Part shown: one piece after another, positions 1 to 7,757 of the stretch | Numbering within the stretch: position 1 is the first letter of the stretch | Layout: each line of letters begins with the position of its first letter | DNA from: Verrucomicrobium sp. | Lineage (GTDB): Bacteria > Verrucomicrobiota > Verrucomicrobiia > Limisphaerales > UBA9464 | DNA: 46,992 nt | Direction: 5' to 3' | Assembly (NCBI GenBank): GCA_021298285.1 | Contig: JAJTFN010000044.1 | Span: 1-46,992, forward strand | Notes under the pieces: generated by a model | Told to the model about the DNA's origin: nothing | What the model saw: only the letters and a program-made list of their open reading frames with translations | The model's database searches: none | Made by a program: the position numbers and the translations under genes

Positions 1-37
1 TTGGCGGCCGGTCGGCGGAACGCCCACTGACCCCAGC

Positions 38-1282
38 ATGATGTCCCCGAAGAAGGTCTACTATTTCGACAACAACGCCACGACCCGAGTCGCCCCCGAG
101 GTGGTGACGGCGATGATGCCGTTCCTCAGCGAGCTCTGGGCCAATCCGTCCAGCGCCTACGCTTTCGGCTCCCAGGTGCACGGCCATGTCGAGAAGGCGC
201 GGGAGTCCGTCGCCGCCCTGGTCAACGCCGACCCGAAGGAGATCACCTTCACCAGCTGCGGCACCGAGTCGAACAACGCCGCCATCCACAGCGCCCTTGT
301 CACCACCGGCAAGCGCCACGTGGTGACCACCGCCGTCGAGCACAGCGCCAACATGAACTTCGGCGCCTACCTCGAGAAGCGGGGCTACGAGGTGACCTAC
401 CTGCCGGTGGAGAGCGACGGCACGCTCGACCTGCACCTGCTCGAGCGCGCCATCCGGCCGGACACGGCCATCGTGTCGGCGATGATGGCCAACAACGAGA
501 CCGGCGTGCTCTTCCCGATCGAGGAGATCGCCGCCATCTGCCGCAGCAAGGGCGTGCTTTGCCACACCGATGCCGTCCAGGTTCCCGGCAAGCTCAAGAT
601 CGATGTCCGTCAGTTGGGCGTGGATTTCCTGTCGCTGAGCGCCCACAAGCTGCACGCGCCCAAGGGCATCGGCATGCTGTACGTCAAGCGCCGCACCAAG
701 TTCCAGCCATACGTCATCGGTGGCCACCAGGAACGGGGGCGCCGGGGCGGCACCGAGAGCGTGGCCAACATCGTGGCCTTCGGGCGCGCCGCCGAGCTGG
801 CGATGGCCAGCATCGACGACGAAAACACCCGCATCCGTGGCCTGCGCGACCGCTTCGAGACCCACATCCTCGGCCGGATCCCCAACACGGCGCGCAACGG
901 CAACCGCAACCTGCGCCTGCCCAACACGGCCAACATCGCCTTCGACTTCGTGGAGGCCGAGGCCGTGCTGCTGCTGCTCGACCAGGCCGGCATCTGCGCC
1001 AGTTCCGGATCGGCCTGCACCACCGGGTCGCTCGATCCGTCCCATGTGCTCACCGCCATGGGCCTGCCGCCGATGCGTGCCCGGGGTTCGGTCCGGTTCA
1101 GCTTCGGCATCTACAACACCGACGAGGATGTCGACTACCTGATCGAGAAGCTCACGCCCATCATCCATCGGTTGCGCGAGATCTCGCCGCTGAACCCCGA
1201 CCATCCGGACAATGATGCCTACGACATCGACGCCGCCCGCCGGAAGCACGAGGTCGAGATGTCCGGCCAGCGTGAGGGTTGA
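38..1282 (+). CDS. NifS-type cysteine desulfurase
   Basis: PLP-dependent fold-type I enzyme expected to take sulfur from L-cysteine, giving alanine and an enzyme persulfide for Fe-S cluster or thiolated-RNA synthesis. The 414-residue product has the N-terminal YFDNNATT motif, the PLP-binding lysine in SAHKLHAPKG (about K204), and the catalytic cysteine loop SSGSACTTGSLDPSHVL (about C327). The latter matches the group I (NifS/IscS) loop, so the family call is firm. Length fits the family (about 390-410) with a short charged C-terminal tail. The start is a double ATG at 38/41 with no Shine-Dalgarno. No scaffold gene (iscU/nifU) is visible; the downstream plus-strand genes are flagellar. Which cluster system it feeds cannot be told from this window. 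Confidence 0.95.
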   Translation: MMSPKKVYYFDNNATTRVAPEVVTAMMPFLSELWANPSSAYAFGSQVHGHVEKARESVAALVNADPKEITFTSCGTESNNAAIHSALVTTGKRHVVTTAVEHSANMNFGAYLEKRGYEVTYLPVESDGTLDLHLLERAIRPDTAIVSAMMANNETGVLFPIEEIAAICRSKGVLCHTDAVQVPGKLKIDVRQLGVDFLSLSAHKLHAPKGIGMLYVKRRTKFQPYVIGGHQERGRRGGTESVANIVAFGRAAELAMASIDDENTRIRGLRDRFETHILGRIPNTARNGNRNLRLPNTANIAFDFVEAEAVLLLLDQAGICASSGSACTTGSLDPSHVLTAMGLPPMRARGSVRFSFGIYNTDEDVDYLIEKLTPIIHRLREISPLNPDHPDNDAYDIDAARRKHEVEMSGQREG

Positions 1283-1304
1283 GCCGGCCGATCGCCCCCG
1301 GGCC

Positions 1305-1481
1305 TCAGGCCTGCGTGTCGACGCCCACAACCTCGCCGGACTCGCAGGCGACAATCACCTCGAACGGACGGCAGCATACCTCGCAGTCGGTCGTGAACCG
1401 CTGGTGGTCGATCGTGGTGTCGATCAACAGTTCCATCGACTGGCCGCAGTAGGGGCACAGGACCTCCTCGGATTCGTTCAT
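1305..1481 (-). CDS. CPxCG-motif cysteine-rich small protein
   Basis: A 58-residue acidic protein beginning MNESEEVLCPYCGQ. It has two Cys pairs, CPYCG near the start and CEVCCRPF in the middle, which probably bind one zinc ion. This matches the CPXCG-motif cysteine-rich family (Pfam Cys_rich_CPXG), whose function is unknown. The reading frame stays open upstream to 1631, but the extra 50 residues are low-complexity Gly/Pro and would overlap the start of the FlhF-like gene, so the start at 1481 is preferred. It lies opposite to its neighbours, 22 bases from the end of the desulfurase gene. Confidence 0.8.
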   Translation of the reverse strand: MNESEEVLCPYCGQSMELLIDTTIDHQRFTTDCEVCCRPFEVIVACESGEVVGVDTQA

Positions 1482-1585
1482 GAGGCAGCGTCGTTCCTCG
1501 GGACCGGCCTGCCAAGTCGGCATCCGGCCCCAGTCGGCATCCGGCCCCGGAATCGGCCCGCCCATCCCCCCGAGGTTCTGGGATT

Positions 1586-1601
1586 CGGCACGGAAGTTGT
1601 T
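1586..1601 (+). promoter_or_regulatory. Possible sigma-54 promoter for flhF-like gene
   Basis: CGGCACG-N4-TTGTT has the GG and G of the -24/-12 elements exactly 12 bases apart, as sigma-54 promoters require. The -12 position is T instead of C, which weakens it. The predicted transcription start near 1612 would leave only about 8 bases before the ATG at 1620. It is supported mainly by the much better sigma-54 site at 2793-2808 in the same cluster. Confidence 0.4.
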
Positions 1602-1619
1602 TCCCGGGACGCCTGACAG

Positions 1620-2774
1620 ATGCTGGTCCATACCTTTCTAGTCGATTCCGCCGCCGAGGCGGTGGGTCTGATCCGGGGCAAGCTTGGCCCCGACGCGGTG
1701 GTCCTCAGCGTCCGGAAGGTCCAGGCCGAAGGGGTCTCCAAGCTCTGGCGCAAGCCGCGCCTGGAGGTGCTCGCCACGGTGCCCCCGCCGACCGGTGGCC
1801 CGGCCACGGGCGCAGCTTCGCAGGTCCCGGACGCCGGGCCCGCCTCCGTCGATCCGGCCCCGGCGCTCCCGACGGTGGATCCGCTGCTGGAATTGCGGCG
1901 GGAGATGTCCGAGATATCCGCCCCCACGGCCGTTGCACCCGCCCCACCGGAAGAGATCGCGCCCCTGGAGCCGTTCATCCCGAAGTCGATCTCCTACCCG
2001 GGACAGTGGCAGGTCGGGCCGATCCTGGAGGCCACGGGATTGCTGCCGAGGAACGCCCTCCGGTTGATGGAGCGGCTGTGCGCCGAGCATGGTGAGGTGG
2101 GGCCCGAGGCCATTTCGGAGCAGTTGGAACGGGTCGCCTCGGTCCTCAAGGGCGAATGGTTGATCCCGCCGCCGAACCCCGTCCGCGGGGGACCGGAGGT
2201 CCATGTGCTCGTGGGGCCGCCCGGATCGGGAAAGACCACCGCCTTGTGCAAGTGGCTGGCCCAACTGGTCCTCGTGGAGGGGCGCTCGGTGGCCGTCTTC
2301 CGCCTGGATGGAGCGACCGCCAACACCGGAGAATTCCTCAGCGTCCATGCCGAGGTGCTCGGGGTTCCCGTGCAGCGGAGTCTGGTGCCGGACTGGAGAT
2401 CCTCCGCCGACATCGTCCTGATCGACCTGCCCGGGGTGTCGTATCTGGATCGCCCTTCGATGCAAACGTTGCGGGCCCAATGGCAGGAGTTGCGGCCGAC
2501 CCACGTCCATCTGGTCCTCAATGCCGCCTACGATGCATCGCTGCTGCTGGCGCAGGCACGTTCCTTCGCCTGGATGCAGCCGACCGACTGGTGGGCGACC
2601 CATCTCGATGAGGAACCCCGTTGGGGCAAGTTGTGGAATGGAGTCATGGGCACAAATTGCCCACTCTCCTGGTTGAGTGTTGGGCAGAATATTCCCGGGC
2701 TCTTCCAGAAAGCCGATCCGGATCGGTTGATTCGTCATCAATTGAGACTTCAAACCATGGCTTGCAGTTCCTGA
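1620..2774 (+). CDS. flhF: Divergent FlhF-like SRP-family GTPase (flagellar)
   Basis: FlhF is the SRP-type GTPase that sets the place and number of polar flagella. The 384-residue product keeps the FlhF layout: an N-terminal domain (residues 1-35, with IRGKLGPDAVVLSVRK), a proline-rich linker (55-125), an NG-type domain from about 125, a P-loop GPPGSGKTT (199-207), and a C-terminal LSVGQNIPGLF segment resembling the G5/closing motif. Odd features: the usual DTAGR (G3) reads DLPGV (269-273) and TKLDE (G4) reads THLDE (327-331), so nucleotide binding or hydrolysis may be altered. It precedes fliA and the motAB genes, which supports the flagellar role. An unusual or degenerate FlhF is the best reading. 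Confidence 0.8.
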   Translation: MLVHTFLVDSAAEAVGLIRGKLGPDAVVLSVRKVQAEGVSKLWRKPRLEVLATVPPPTGGPATGAASQVPDAGPASVDPAPALPTVDPLLELRREMSEISAPTAVAPAPPEEIAPLEPFIPKSISYPGQWQVGPILEATGLLPRNALRLMERLCAEHGEVGPEAISEQLERVASVLKGEWLIPPPNPVRGGPEVHVLVGPPGSGKTTALCKWLAQLVLVEGRSVAVFRLDGATANTGEFLSVHAEVLGVPVQRSLVPDWRSSADIVLIDLPGVSYLDRPSMQTLRAQWQELRPTHVHLVLNAAYDASLLLAQARSFAWMQPTDWWATHLDEEPRWGKLWNGVMGTNCPLSWLSVGQNIPGLFQKADPDRLIRHQLRLQTMACSS

Positions 2775-2792
2775 ACGGGAGGTGAACCGTCA

Positions 2793-2808
2793 TGGCACTT
2801 TAGTTGCT
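2793..2808 (+). promoter_or_regulatory. Sigma-54 (RpoN) promoter, -24/-12
   Basis: TGGCAC-N5-TTGCT matches the sigma-54 consensus TGGCAC-N5-TTGCW at every conserved base, with the GG and GC exactly 12 bases apart. It lies between the flhF-like gene and the small membrane protein gene at 2833. The predicted transcription start is near 2819, 14 bases before that ATG. It would drive the membrane protein-fliA-motA-motB unit. Sigma-54 control of flagellar middle genes together with fliA is known from Vibrio, Pseudomonas and Caulobacter. An enhancer-binding protein of suitable type is encoded at 17435-19000. Confidence 0.72.
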
Positions 2809-2832
2809 TCCTAGGATCCGCAGCGACGCTCT

Positions 2833-3084
2833 ATGCGAAAATTCATGATCACCGGTATCCTGGCCGGCTTCGCCATCGGCGGCACCTTGGGGCTGCTCCA
2901 GGGGGCCAGCGGTGGCGAGTTGTTCTGGAGAGCGGCGGTTTCTTCCGCCGTGCTGGGATTGCTCATGCGGTGGTGGTGGCGGATCTGGAGACGCTCGCTG
3001 CACGAGGCCCAACAAAAACGGTTGCAGGCACTGACCGAAGCCATGAGCAAGCTGCCCCATGAAGCGGATCGGGTCTCGAACTGA
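2833..3084 (+). CDS. Small membrane protein between flhF and fliA
   Basis: An 83-residue protein not recognised as a known family. It has two hydrophobic segments (about residues 5-23 and 31-48), the second ending in a run of tryptophans and arginines (MRWWWRIWRR). A charged helical tail follows, with heptad-like spacing (LHEAQQKRLQALTEAMSK), probably cytoplasmic. It starts 14 bases after the predicted sigma-54 transcription start and ends 25 bases before fliA, so co-transcription is likely. In many flagellar clusters flhG (fleN) lies between flhF and fliA; here this membrane protein fills that place. A function in placing or counting flagella is speculation. Confidence 0.75.
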   Translation: MRKFMITGILAGFAIGGTLGLLQGASGGELFWRAAVSSAVLGLLMRWWWRIWRRSLHEAQQKRLQALTEAMSKLPHEADRVSN

Positions 3085-3109
3085 ACCTTAGACCAAGCAC
3101 CTCCAGCGT

Positions 3110-3916
3110 ATGCCAGCCCCCTCTCCCTCGATCGAAGATCCTGCGATCACGCGGAAGCTTCCCGCCCAGCTCACCACCTACAAGAAGGTGAGGCCGGGCA
3201 CTCCGAAGGAGGCCGAACTCATCGAGCAGTACCTGCCCTTCGTGAAGAACGTGGTGGGGCGCCTCGCCCTGACGCTTCCCGCGCATGTCGACCTGGACGA
3301 TCTCTACAGCGCCGGTCTGGTGGGACTCCTGAACGCCGTCCGCAACTTCGATCCCACCGCCGGCTCGACCTTCGAGTCGTATGCCCGGGTGCGGATCCGC
3401 GGGGCGATCTTCGACGAGTTGCGGCGCCTCGATTGGGTGCCGCGTTCGGTCCATGACAAGGCGCGCAAGGTGCAGGCGGTCATCAGCCAGATCGAACAGG
3501 CCAAGGGTCAGGCTCCCTCGGATGCCGAGGTGGCCGCCGCGTTGGGCTTGTCGATGAACGATTACGACGACCTGATGTCCCAGATCCGGCCGGCCACCTT
3601 CGTCTGCCTGGATGCGGTCAGCGGCAACGAGGAGGGTGGCGAGACGATCCACCACGAGACGATCTCCGATCCCTCGATGGCCGACCCGGTCGACTCGACG
3701 GCCCGCAACGAGATGGCCCGGCTCATCGAGAAACGCTTGAGCACCCTGCCGGAGATGCAGCGCAAGGTCCTGGCCCTCTATTATTTCGAGGATCTCCGGT
3801 TGCGGGAGATCGCCGAGGTGTTCGGCCTGACTGAATCGCGGATCTGCCAGATCCATTCGCAGGCGATCCTCGCCTTGCGCGGCTACCTCCAGCGGGTCGT
3901 CGCCGACGATCGCTGA
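3110..3916 (+). CDS. fliA: Flagellar sigma factor FliA (sigma-28, RpoF)
   Basis: RNA polymerase sigma factor of the FliA/WhiG group, which directs late flagellar genes. The 268 residues show region 2 (EYLPF-like EQYLPFVKNVV, DLDDLYSAGLVGL, RVRIRGAIFDELRRLDWVPR), region 3, and region 4 with the C-terminal helix-turn-helix (LREIAEVFGLTESRICQIHSQ). The strings RGAIFDELR and DWVPRSV are hallmarks of this group. Length fits (about 240-260) with a short N-terminal extension. The start ATG at 3110 is 25 bases after the small membrane gene, and motA follows after 41 bases. No FlgM anti-sigma gene is visible here. Confidence 0.95.
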   Translation: MPAPSPSIEDPAITRKLPAQLTTYKKVRPGTPKEAELIEQYLPFVKNVVGRLALTLPAHVDLDDLYSAGLVGLLNAVRNFDPTAGSTFESYARVRIRGAIFDELRRLDWVPRSVHDKARKVQAVISQIEQAKGQAPSDAEVAAALGLSMNDYDDLMSQIRPATFVCLDAVSGNEEGGETIHHETISDPSMADPVDSTARNEMARLIEKRLSTLPEMQRKVLALYYFEDLRLREIAEVFGLTESRICQIHSQAILALRGYLQRVVADDR

Positions 3917-3957
3917 ACCGCTCCCAAAGCGCTGCCTTCCCTCATCCCGAAATCCCC

Positions 3958-4815
3958 ATGCTCATCATCATCGGTTCGGTGGTCGTGCTGGTTTCCGTCC
4001 TCGGCGGCTTCATGGTCGCGGGCGGAAATCCGCTGGTGCTGCTGCAATGGTCCGAGTTCATCGTCATCCTGGGAGCCGCATTCGGCTCCCTGATCACGAT
4101 GGCTCCGATGAAGATCCACAAGGATCTCATGGCCCAGATCACCGGCAGCCTCAAGGGATCGCGCTACACCAAGGCCGCCTACGAGGACATGTTCAAGGCC
4201 CTCTACGAGATGTTCATGCTGGGGCGCCGCAACGGGATGGTGGCCCTGGAACCGCACATCGGGGAACCGGCCACCAGCAGCATCCTGACGAAGTACTCCG
4301 GGTTCTCCAGCGACCACCATGCCGTCGAGTTGCTCACCGGGGCCCTGCGGCCGCTCATCGACGGCAAGATCAAGCCTGACCAGGTCGGGCTGCTGCTCGA
4401 CACCGAGATCGACACCATGGAGCTGGAGCACCACAAGCCCATCGACGTGCTCTCGAAGACGTCCGACGCCATGCCCGGCTTCGGCATCGTGGCGGCCGTG
4501 CTCGGCATCGTGATCACCATGGGTTCCATCAACGGTCCGGTGGAGGAGATCGGTCACCACGTCGCTGCGGCGCTCGTCGGGACCTTCCTCGGGATCCTCG
4601 TGTCCTACGGCTTCCTGGGTCCCTTGGCCCAGGCCCTGACCTTCAATGGCCAGAACGAGATCGGCTTCTACCGGACCCTCGCCAAGGCCCTGTCCGGTTT
4701 CGCCACCGGAATGGCCCCGATGATGGCCCTCGAGGTGGCACGCCGCGGCCTTCCCGCCGATGTGAAGCCCACCGCCGAGGAGCTGGAATCGATGCTCAAG
4801 GCCGTCAGCAAGTAA
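3958..4815 (+). CDS. motA: Flagellar motor stator protein MotA
   Basis: Stator subunit that, with MotB, forms the ion channel turning the flagellum. The 285-residue product has the expected four membrane segments: about residues 1-20 and 32-52 at the N-terminus, and about 175-195 and 205-225 after the cytoplasmic loop. The conserved Pro-Gly turn of segment 3 appears in DAMPGFGIVAAVLG, and HVAAALVGTFLGILVSYGF marks segment 4. The cytoplasmic loop carries many charged residues for contact with FliG. Length matches the MotA family (about 285-295). It is followed after 24 bases by motB. Confidence 0.96.
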   Translation: MLIIIGSVVVLVSVLGGFMVAGGNPLVLLQWSEFIVILGAAFGSLITMAPMKIHKDLMAQITGSLKGSRYTKAAYEDMFKALYEMFMLGRRNGMVALEPHIGEPATSSILTKYSGFSSDHHAVELLTGALRPLIDGKIKPDQVGLLLDTEIDTMELEHHKPIDVLSKTSDAMPGFGIVAAVLGIVITMGSINGPVEEIGHHVAAALVGTFLGILVSYGFLGPLAQALTFNGQNEIGFYRTLAKALSGFATGMAPMMALEVARRGLPADVKPTAEELESMLKAVSK

Positions 4816-4839
4816 CCCCGCAAGCGCTGAGGACACACC

Positions 4840-5571
4840 ATGGGAGGAGGAGGAGGAGGATCCTGGAAGGTCGCCTACGCGGACTTCGTGACCGCGATGA
4901 TGGCGCTGTTCCTGGTGCTGTGGCTGGTGTCGCAGGACTCCAAGGTCAAGGACGCGGTGTCGCGCACCTTCCGCAACCCGTTCTCGGCGACGGAGAAGAA
5001 GTCGTCGGGAATTTTCGACCAGAAGCAGGAGAACGACAAGACGTACTCCAAGGGCACCTTCGAGGCGAACGCCCCGATCGAGCTGGGCATCCTTCGGCGC
5101 ATCAGCCAGGACATGCTCAAGACCCTCAACAGCAACCCCGAGTTGCAGGAGGATCAGACGCTGCGGATGGAGCTGCTCACCGACGGCATCCGGTTGAGCC
5201 TCTTCGACCGGCACCAGCGACCGCTCTTCGACAAAGGTTCGACCGATCTCTCCGAATACGGCACCTGGGTCTTCTCCACCATGGCCTGGCAGATCACCCG
5301 CTTCACCAACGACTTCCTGCTCGAGATCGAGGGGCACACCGAGGCCGGCTATGTGCCGAAGCCCGGGGAGCCCGACGCATGGGATCTTTCGACGGCCCGT
5401 GCCCAGGCCACCCGCAGGCTCCTGATGAAGCACGATGTGCGGTCCAAGCAGATCCGGCGGGTGTGCGGGTATGGAGACACCATGCCGATCGAAGGCTTGC
5501 CGGCGGATGATCCCCGCAACCGCCGGGTCTCCCTGGTGCTCCGCGCCAACGAAGGCACCTACAAACTCTGA
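4840..5571 (+). CDS. motB: Flagellar motor protein MotB
   Basis: Stator partner of MotA that anchors to peptidoglycan. After an unusual MGGGGGGSWK start comes the single membrane segment YADFVTAMMALFLVLWLV, with the ion-binding aspartate at about D15; the sequence is closest to proton-type MotB. The OmpA-like peptidoglycan-binding domain fills the C-terminal half (about 135-240), with LEIEGHTEAGY, LSTARAQATRRLL and DDPRNRRVSLV. At 243 residues it is somewhat short. The first codons read GGA six times in a row and resemble a repeated Shine-Dalgarno placed inside the coding start. Confidence 0.95.
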   Translation: MGGGGGGSWKVAYADFVTAMMALFLVLWLVSQDSKVKDAVSRTFRNPFSATEKKSSGIFDQKQENDKTYSKGTFEANAPIELGILRRISQDMLKTLNSNPELQEDQTLRMELLTDGIRLSLFDRHQRPLFDKGSTDLSEYGTWVFSTMAWQITRFTNDFLLEIEGHTEAGYVPKPGEPDAWDLSTARAQATRRLLMKHDVRSKQIRRVCGYGDTMPIEGLPADDPRNRRVSLVLRANEGTYKL

Positions 5572-5583
5572 GGATCCGACCCC

Positions 5584-5973
5584 ATGCCAACCGCTTTCAA
5601 GCCACTGCTGCCAGGATCCAGTCCGACCGGAGGCCACCTTCACGGGAAGTCCGGGGGAACCCGTGATCCCAAGGTGGATTTCAGGCCCCTCGGGGTGTCC
5701 GCCGATCAACTGCCCCCGGCGGCCGCCGCCGGCATGGCGGCCCATGCGTCGAACCTCATGCCGGGCATCCAGCTCACCCCGGTCCACTCGGCACCCTCGA
5801 TGACGCCACCCCCACCACCCTCGGCCGGCCCGAAGGGTTCGGTGGCGATCACGCGGTTGATCCGGGACGGGGAGCGCATCACCCACATCGAGGTGCAGTG
5901 CGCCTGCGGTGAGTTGATCACCCTCGCCTGCGGGTACGGTGCCGAAGCGCCGGCCGGTCCCCTCCTGGCTTGA
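5584..5973 (+). CDS. Proline-rich protein following motB, unknown function
   Basis: A 129-residue protein that I do not recognise. The first two thirds are rich in Pro, Ala and Gly and probably disordered (including PPPPPS). The last 45 residues look folded and contain ITHIEVQCACGELITLACGY with a CxC pair. No signal peptide or membrane segment is seen. It starts 12 bases after motB and is very likely the last gene of the stator operon, so a flagellar accessory role is inferred from position only. The 71 bases between its stop and the end of guaA hold an imperfect tandem repeat (CGGGGTCTTC twice) but no clear terminator. Confidence 0.7.
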   Translation: MPTAFKPLLPGSSPTGGHLHGKSGGTRDPKVDFRPLGVSADQLPPAAAAGMAAHASNLMPGIQLTPVHSAPSMTPPPPPSAGPKGSVAITRLIRDGERITHIEVQCACGELITLACGYGAEAPAGPLLA

Positions 5974-6044
5974 CGGGGTCTTCCGGGCGGGGTCTTCAGG
6001 GCGGGGTGGTGGTGATCCCGGCGGTCCGGCCTCGCCCGGCGGCC

Positions 6045-7583
6045 TCACTCCCACTCGATGGTCCCCGGCGGCTTGCTGGTGAGGTCCAGGACCACGCGGT
6101 TGACCCCGCGCACCTCGTTGGTGATGCGGGTGCTGATGCGCTCCAGCAGGTCGTAGGGAGCCTTCACCCAGTCGGCGGTCATGCCGTCCTGGGATTCCAC
6201 GATGCGCAGGGCGATGGTGTAGGCGTAGGTGCGCTCGTCCCCCTGCACGCCCACGCTGCGGACCGGCAGCAGCACGGCGAACGACTGCCACGTCCGGTAG
6301 TACCAGTCGGCGGCCTTCATCTCCTCGACGACGATCCGGTCGGCATTGCGGGTGATCTCCAGCTTCTCGGGCGTCAGCTCCCCGAGGCAGCGGACGGCCA
6401 GGCCCGGGCCGGGGAAGGGTTGTCGGTGGACGATCTCCTTCGGCAGGCCCAGTTCGAGCCCGAGCTGCCGCACCTCGTCCTTGAAGAGATTGCGCAGCGG
6501 CTCGAGCAGCTCGAACTTCATGCCCTTCGGGAGTCCGCCCACGTTGTGGTGGCTCTTGATCATGTGGGCCGGGTTGCCCGCGATGGGCACCGACTCGATC
6601 ACGTCCGGATAGAGCGTCCCCTGGGCGAGGAACCTGGCCTTCCCGGCCCGGCGGGTCGCCGCCTGGAACACGTCGATGAAGGTCTTGCCGATGATCTTGC
6701 GCTTGCGCTCGGGGTCGGTGACCCCCTTGAGCTTGCGCAGGAACAGGGCGGTGGCCTCCTCGTACTGCAGGCGGATTTGGAAATGGCGGCCGAAGACCTC
6801 CTGCACGACCTCCGCCTCGCGGTGCCTCAGCAGTCCGTTGTTCACGAAGATGCAGGTGAGCTGGTCGCCGATGGCCTTGTGGATGAGCGCGGCCGCCACG
6901 CTCGAGTCGACGCCGCCGCTCAGGCCCAGGATGACCTTCTGGTCGCCGACCTTGGCGCGGATCTCCTCGCAGGCCTGCTCGACGTAGTTGCGCATCGTCC
7001 AGCTCGGCCGGCATCCGCACACCCCGCGCACGAAATTGGAAAGGATCTCGCGGCCCCGGGGCGAATGGACGACCTCGGGATGGAACTGGATGCCGAAGAA
7101 GGAACGCTTCGGGTCCTCGATGGCGGCATACTCCGAATTGTCGGTGGTCGCCACGGCGGAAAAGCCCTTCGGCAGCCGGGTGAGCTTGTCGCCGTGGGAG
7201 TTCCAGACCTGGAGCGTGCCGGGAAGCTTGCGGAACAGCGGGCAGGCCTTGCGGGTGACCGTCAGGGTGCCCTTGCCGTACTCGCGCTTGGTGCCCTTCT
7301 CGACCTTGCCGCCGAGGAAATGCCCCATGATCTGGACGCCATAACAGATGCCCAGCACGGGGACGCCCATCTGGAAGATCGCCGGGTCGGGCAGGGGAGC
7401 CCCCGCGGCATACACCGAGGCCGGCCCACCGGAGAGGATGATCCCGCGCACACCCAGCTTGCGGATCTCCGCCGCCGGCGTGTCGTAGCGCAGGAGGGTC
7501 GAATAGACGTTCAGTTCCCGGACCCGGCGCGCGATGACCTGGGTGTACTGGGACCCGAAGTCGAGGATGACGATCTGCTCCAT
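6045..7583 (-). CDS. guaA: GMP synthase (glutamine-hydrolysing) GuaA
   Basis: Converts XMP to GMP using ATP and the ammonia of glutamine. The 512 residues hold an N-terminal class I glutamine amidotransferase ([15 protein letters not shown]; nucleophile Cys in VLGICYG, about C80; His-Glu in GIQFHPEV), then the ATP-pyrophosphatase domain with the P-loop [10 protein letters not shown], then the GuaA dimerisation domain ending in PPGTIEWE. Length matches the family (about 510-525). The frame is open upstream to 7655, but the family N-terminus clearly begins at the ATG at 7583. It is transcribed alone, divergently from the metal transporter operon. Confidence 0.97.
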   Translation of the reverse strand: MEQIVILDFGSQYTQVIARRVRELNVYSTLLRYDTPAAEIRKLGVRGIILSGGPASVYAAGAPLPDPAIFQMGVPVLGICYGVQIMGHFLGGKVEKGTKREYGKGTLTVTRKACPLFRKLPGTLQVWNSHGDKLTRLPKGFSAVATTDNSEYAAIEDPKRSFFGIQFHPEVVHSPRGREILSNFVRGVCGCRPSWTMRNYVEQACEEIRAKVGDQKVILGLSGGVDSSVAAALIHKAIGDQLTCIFVNNGLLRHREAEVVQEVFGRHFQIRLQYEEATALFLRKLKGVTDPERKRKIIGKTFIDVFQAATRRAGKARFLAQGTLYPDVIESVPIAGNPAHMIKSHHNVGGLPKGMKFELLEPLRNLFKDEVRQLGLELGLPKEIVHRQPFPGPGLAVRCLGELTPEKLEITRNADRIVVEEMKAADWYYRTWQSFAVLLPVRSVGVQGDERTYAYTIALRIVESQDGMTADWVKAPYDLLERISTRITNEVRGVNRVVLDLTSKPPGTIEWE

Positions 7584-7694
7584 GAGCAACGGTGGCGGGT
7601 CGGCGACCGGGCCATCAAGCCGGATTTGGCGCCGCGTTCCGGGCCGCGGGATCACCAGGACCCCCAGTGTCCCGGGCGCGGCCTGGACGACATC

Positions 7695-7716
7695 GATGTT
7701 TTAGTGATAAAACATC
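7695..7716. promoter_or_regulatory. Palindromic operator in front of metal transporter operon
   Basis: A perfect inverted repeat with 9-base arms, GATGTTTTA-GTGA-TAAAACATC, AT-rich in GC-rich surroundings. It is 41 bases before the start of the solute-binding protein gene and 111 bases before guaA. AT-rich palindromes of this size are typical for metalloregulators (Zur, MntR/DtxR types) in front of such transporters. A TTGACT at 7721-7726 just downstream could be a -35 box, but no matching -10 is clear. Regulator identity is inference; the only metalloregulator-like sequence in the window is the domain fused to the first permease. Confidence 0.6.
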
Positions 7717-7728
7717 CTGTTTGACTCA

Positions 7729-7751
7729 ACACTTTCTCCCGCCGAAAGTGT
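7729..7751 (+). promoter_or_regulatory. 5' leader hairpin touching the troA-like start region
   Basis: Perfect 8-base arms ACACTTTC and GAAAGTGT around a 7-base loop, ending one base before the only Shine-Dalgarno-like run (AGGAG, 7753-7757). That run abuts the ATG at 7758 with no spacer. The hairpin could affect ribosome access. It is not followed by a T-run, so it is not a terminator. Confidence 0.4.
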
Positions 7752-7757
7752 CAGGAG

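Noticed and set aside
1-30. Possible C-terminus of an upstream gene ending at the TGA at 28-30
   Set aside because: Only nine codons are visible and nothing in them can be recognised, so no gene was called.
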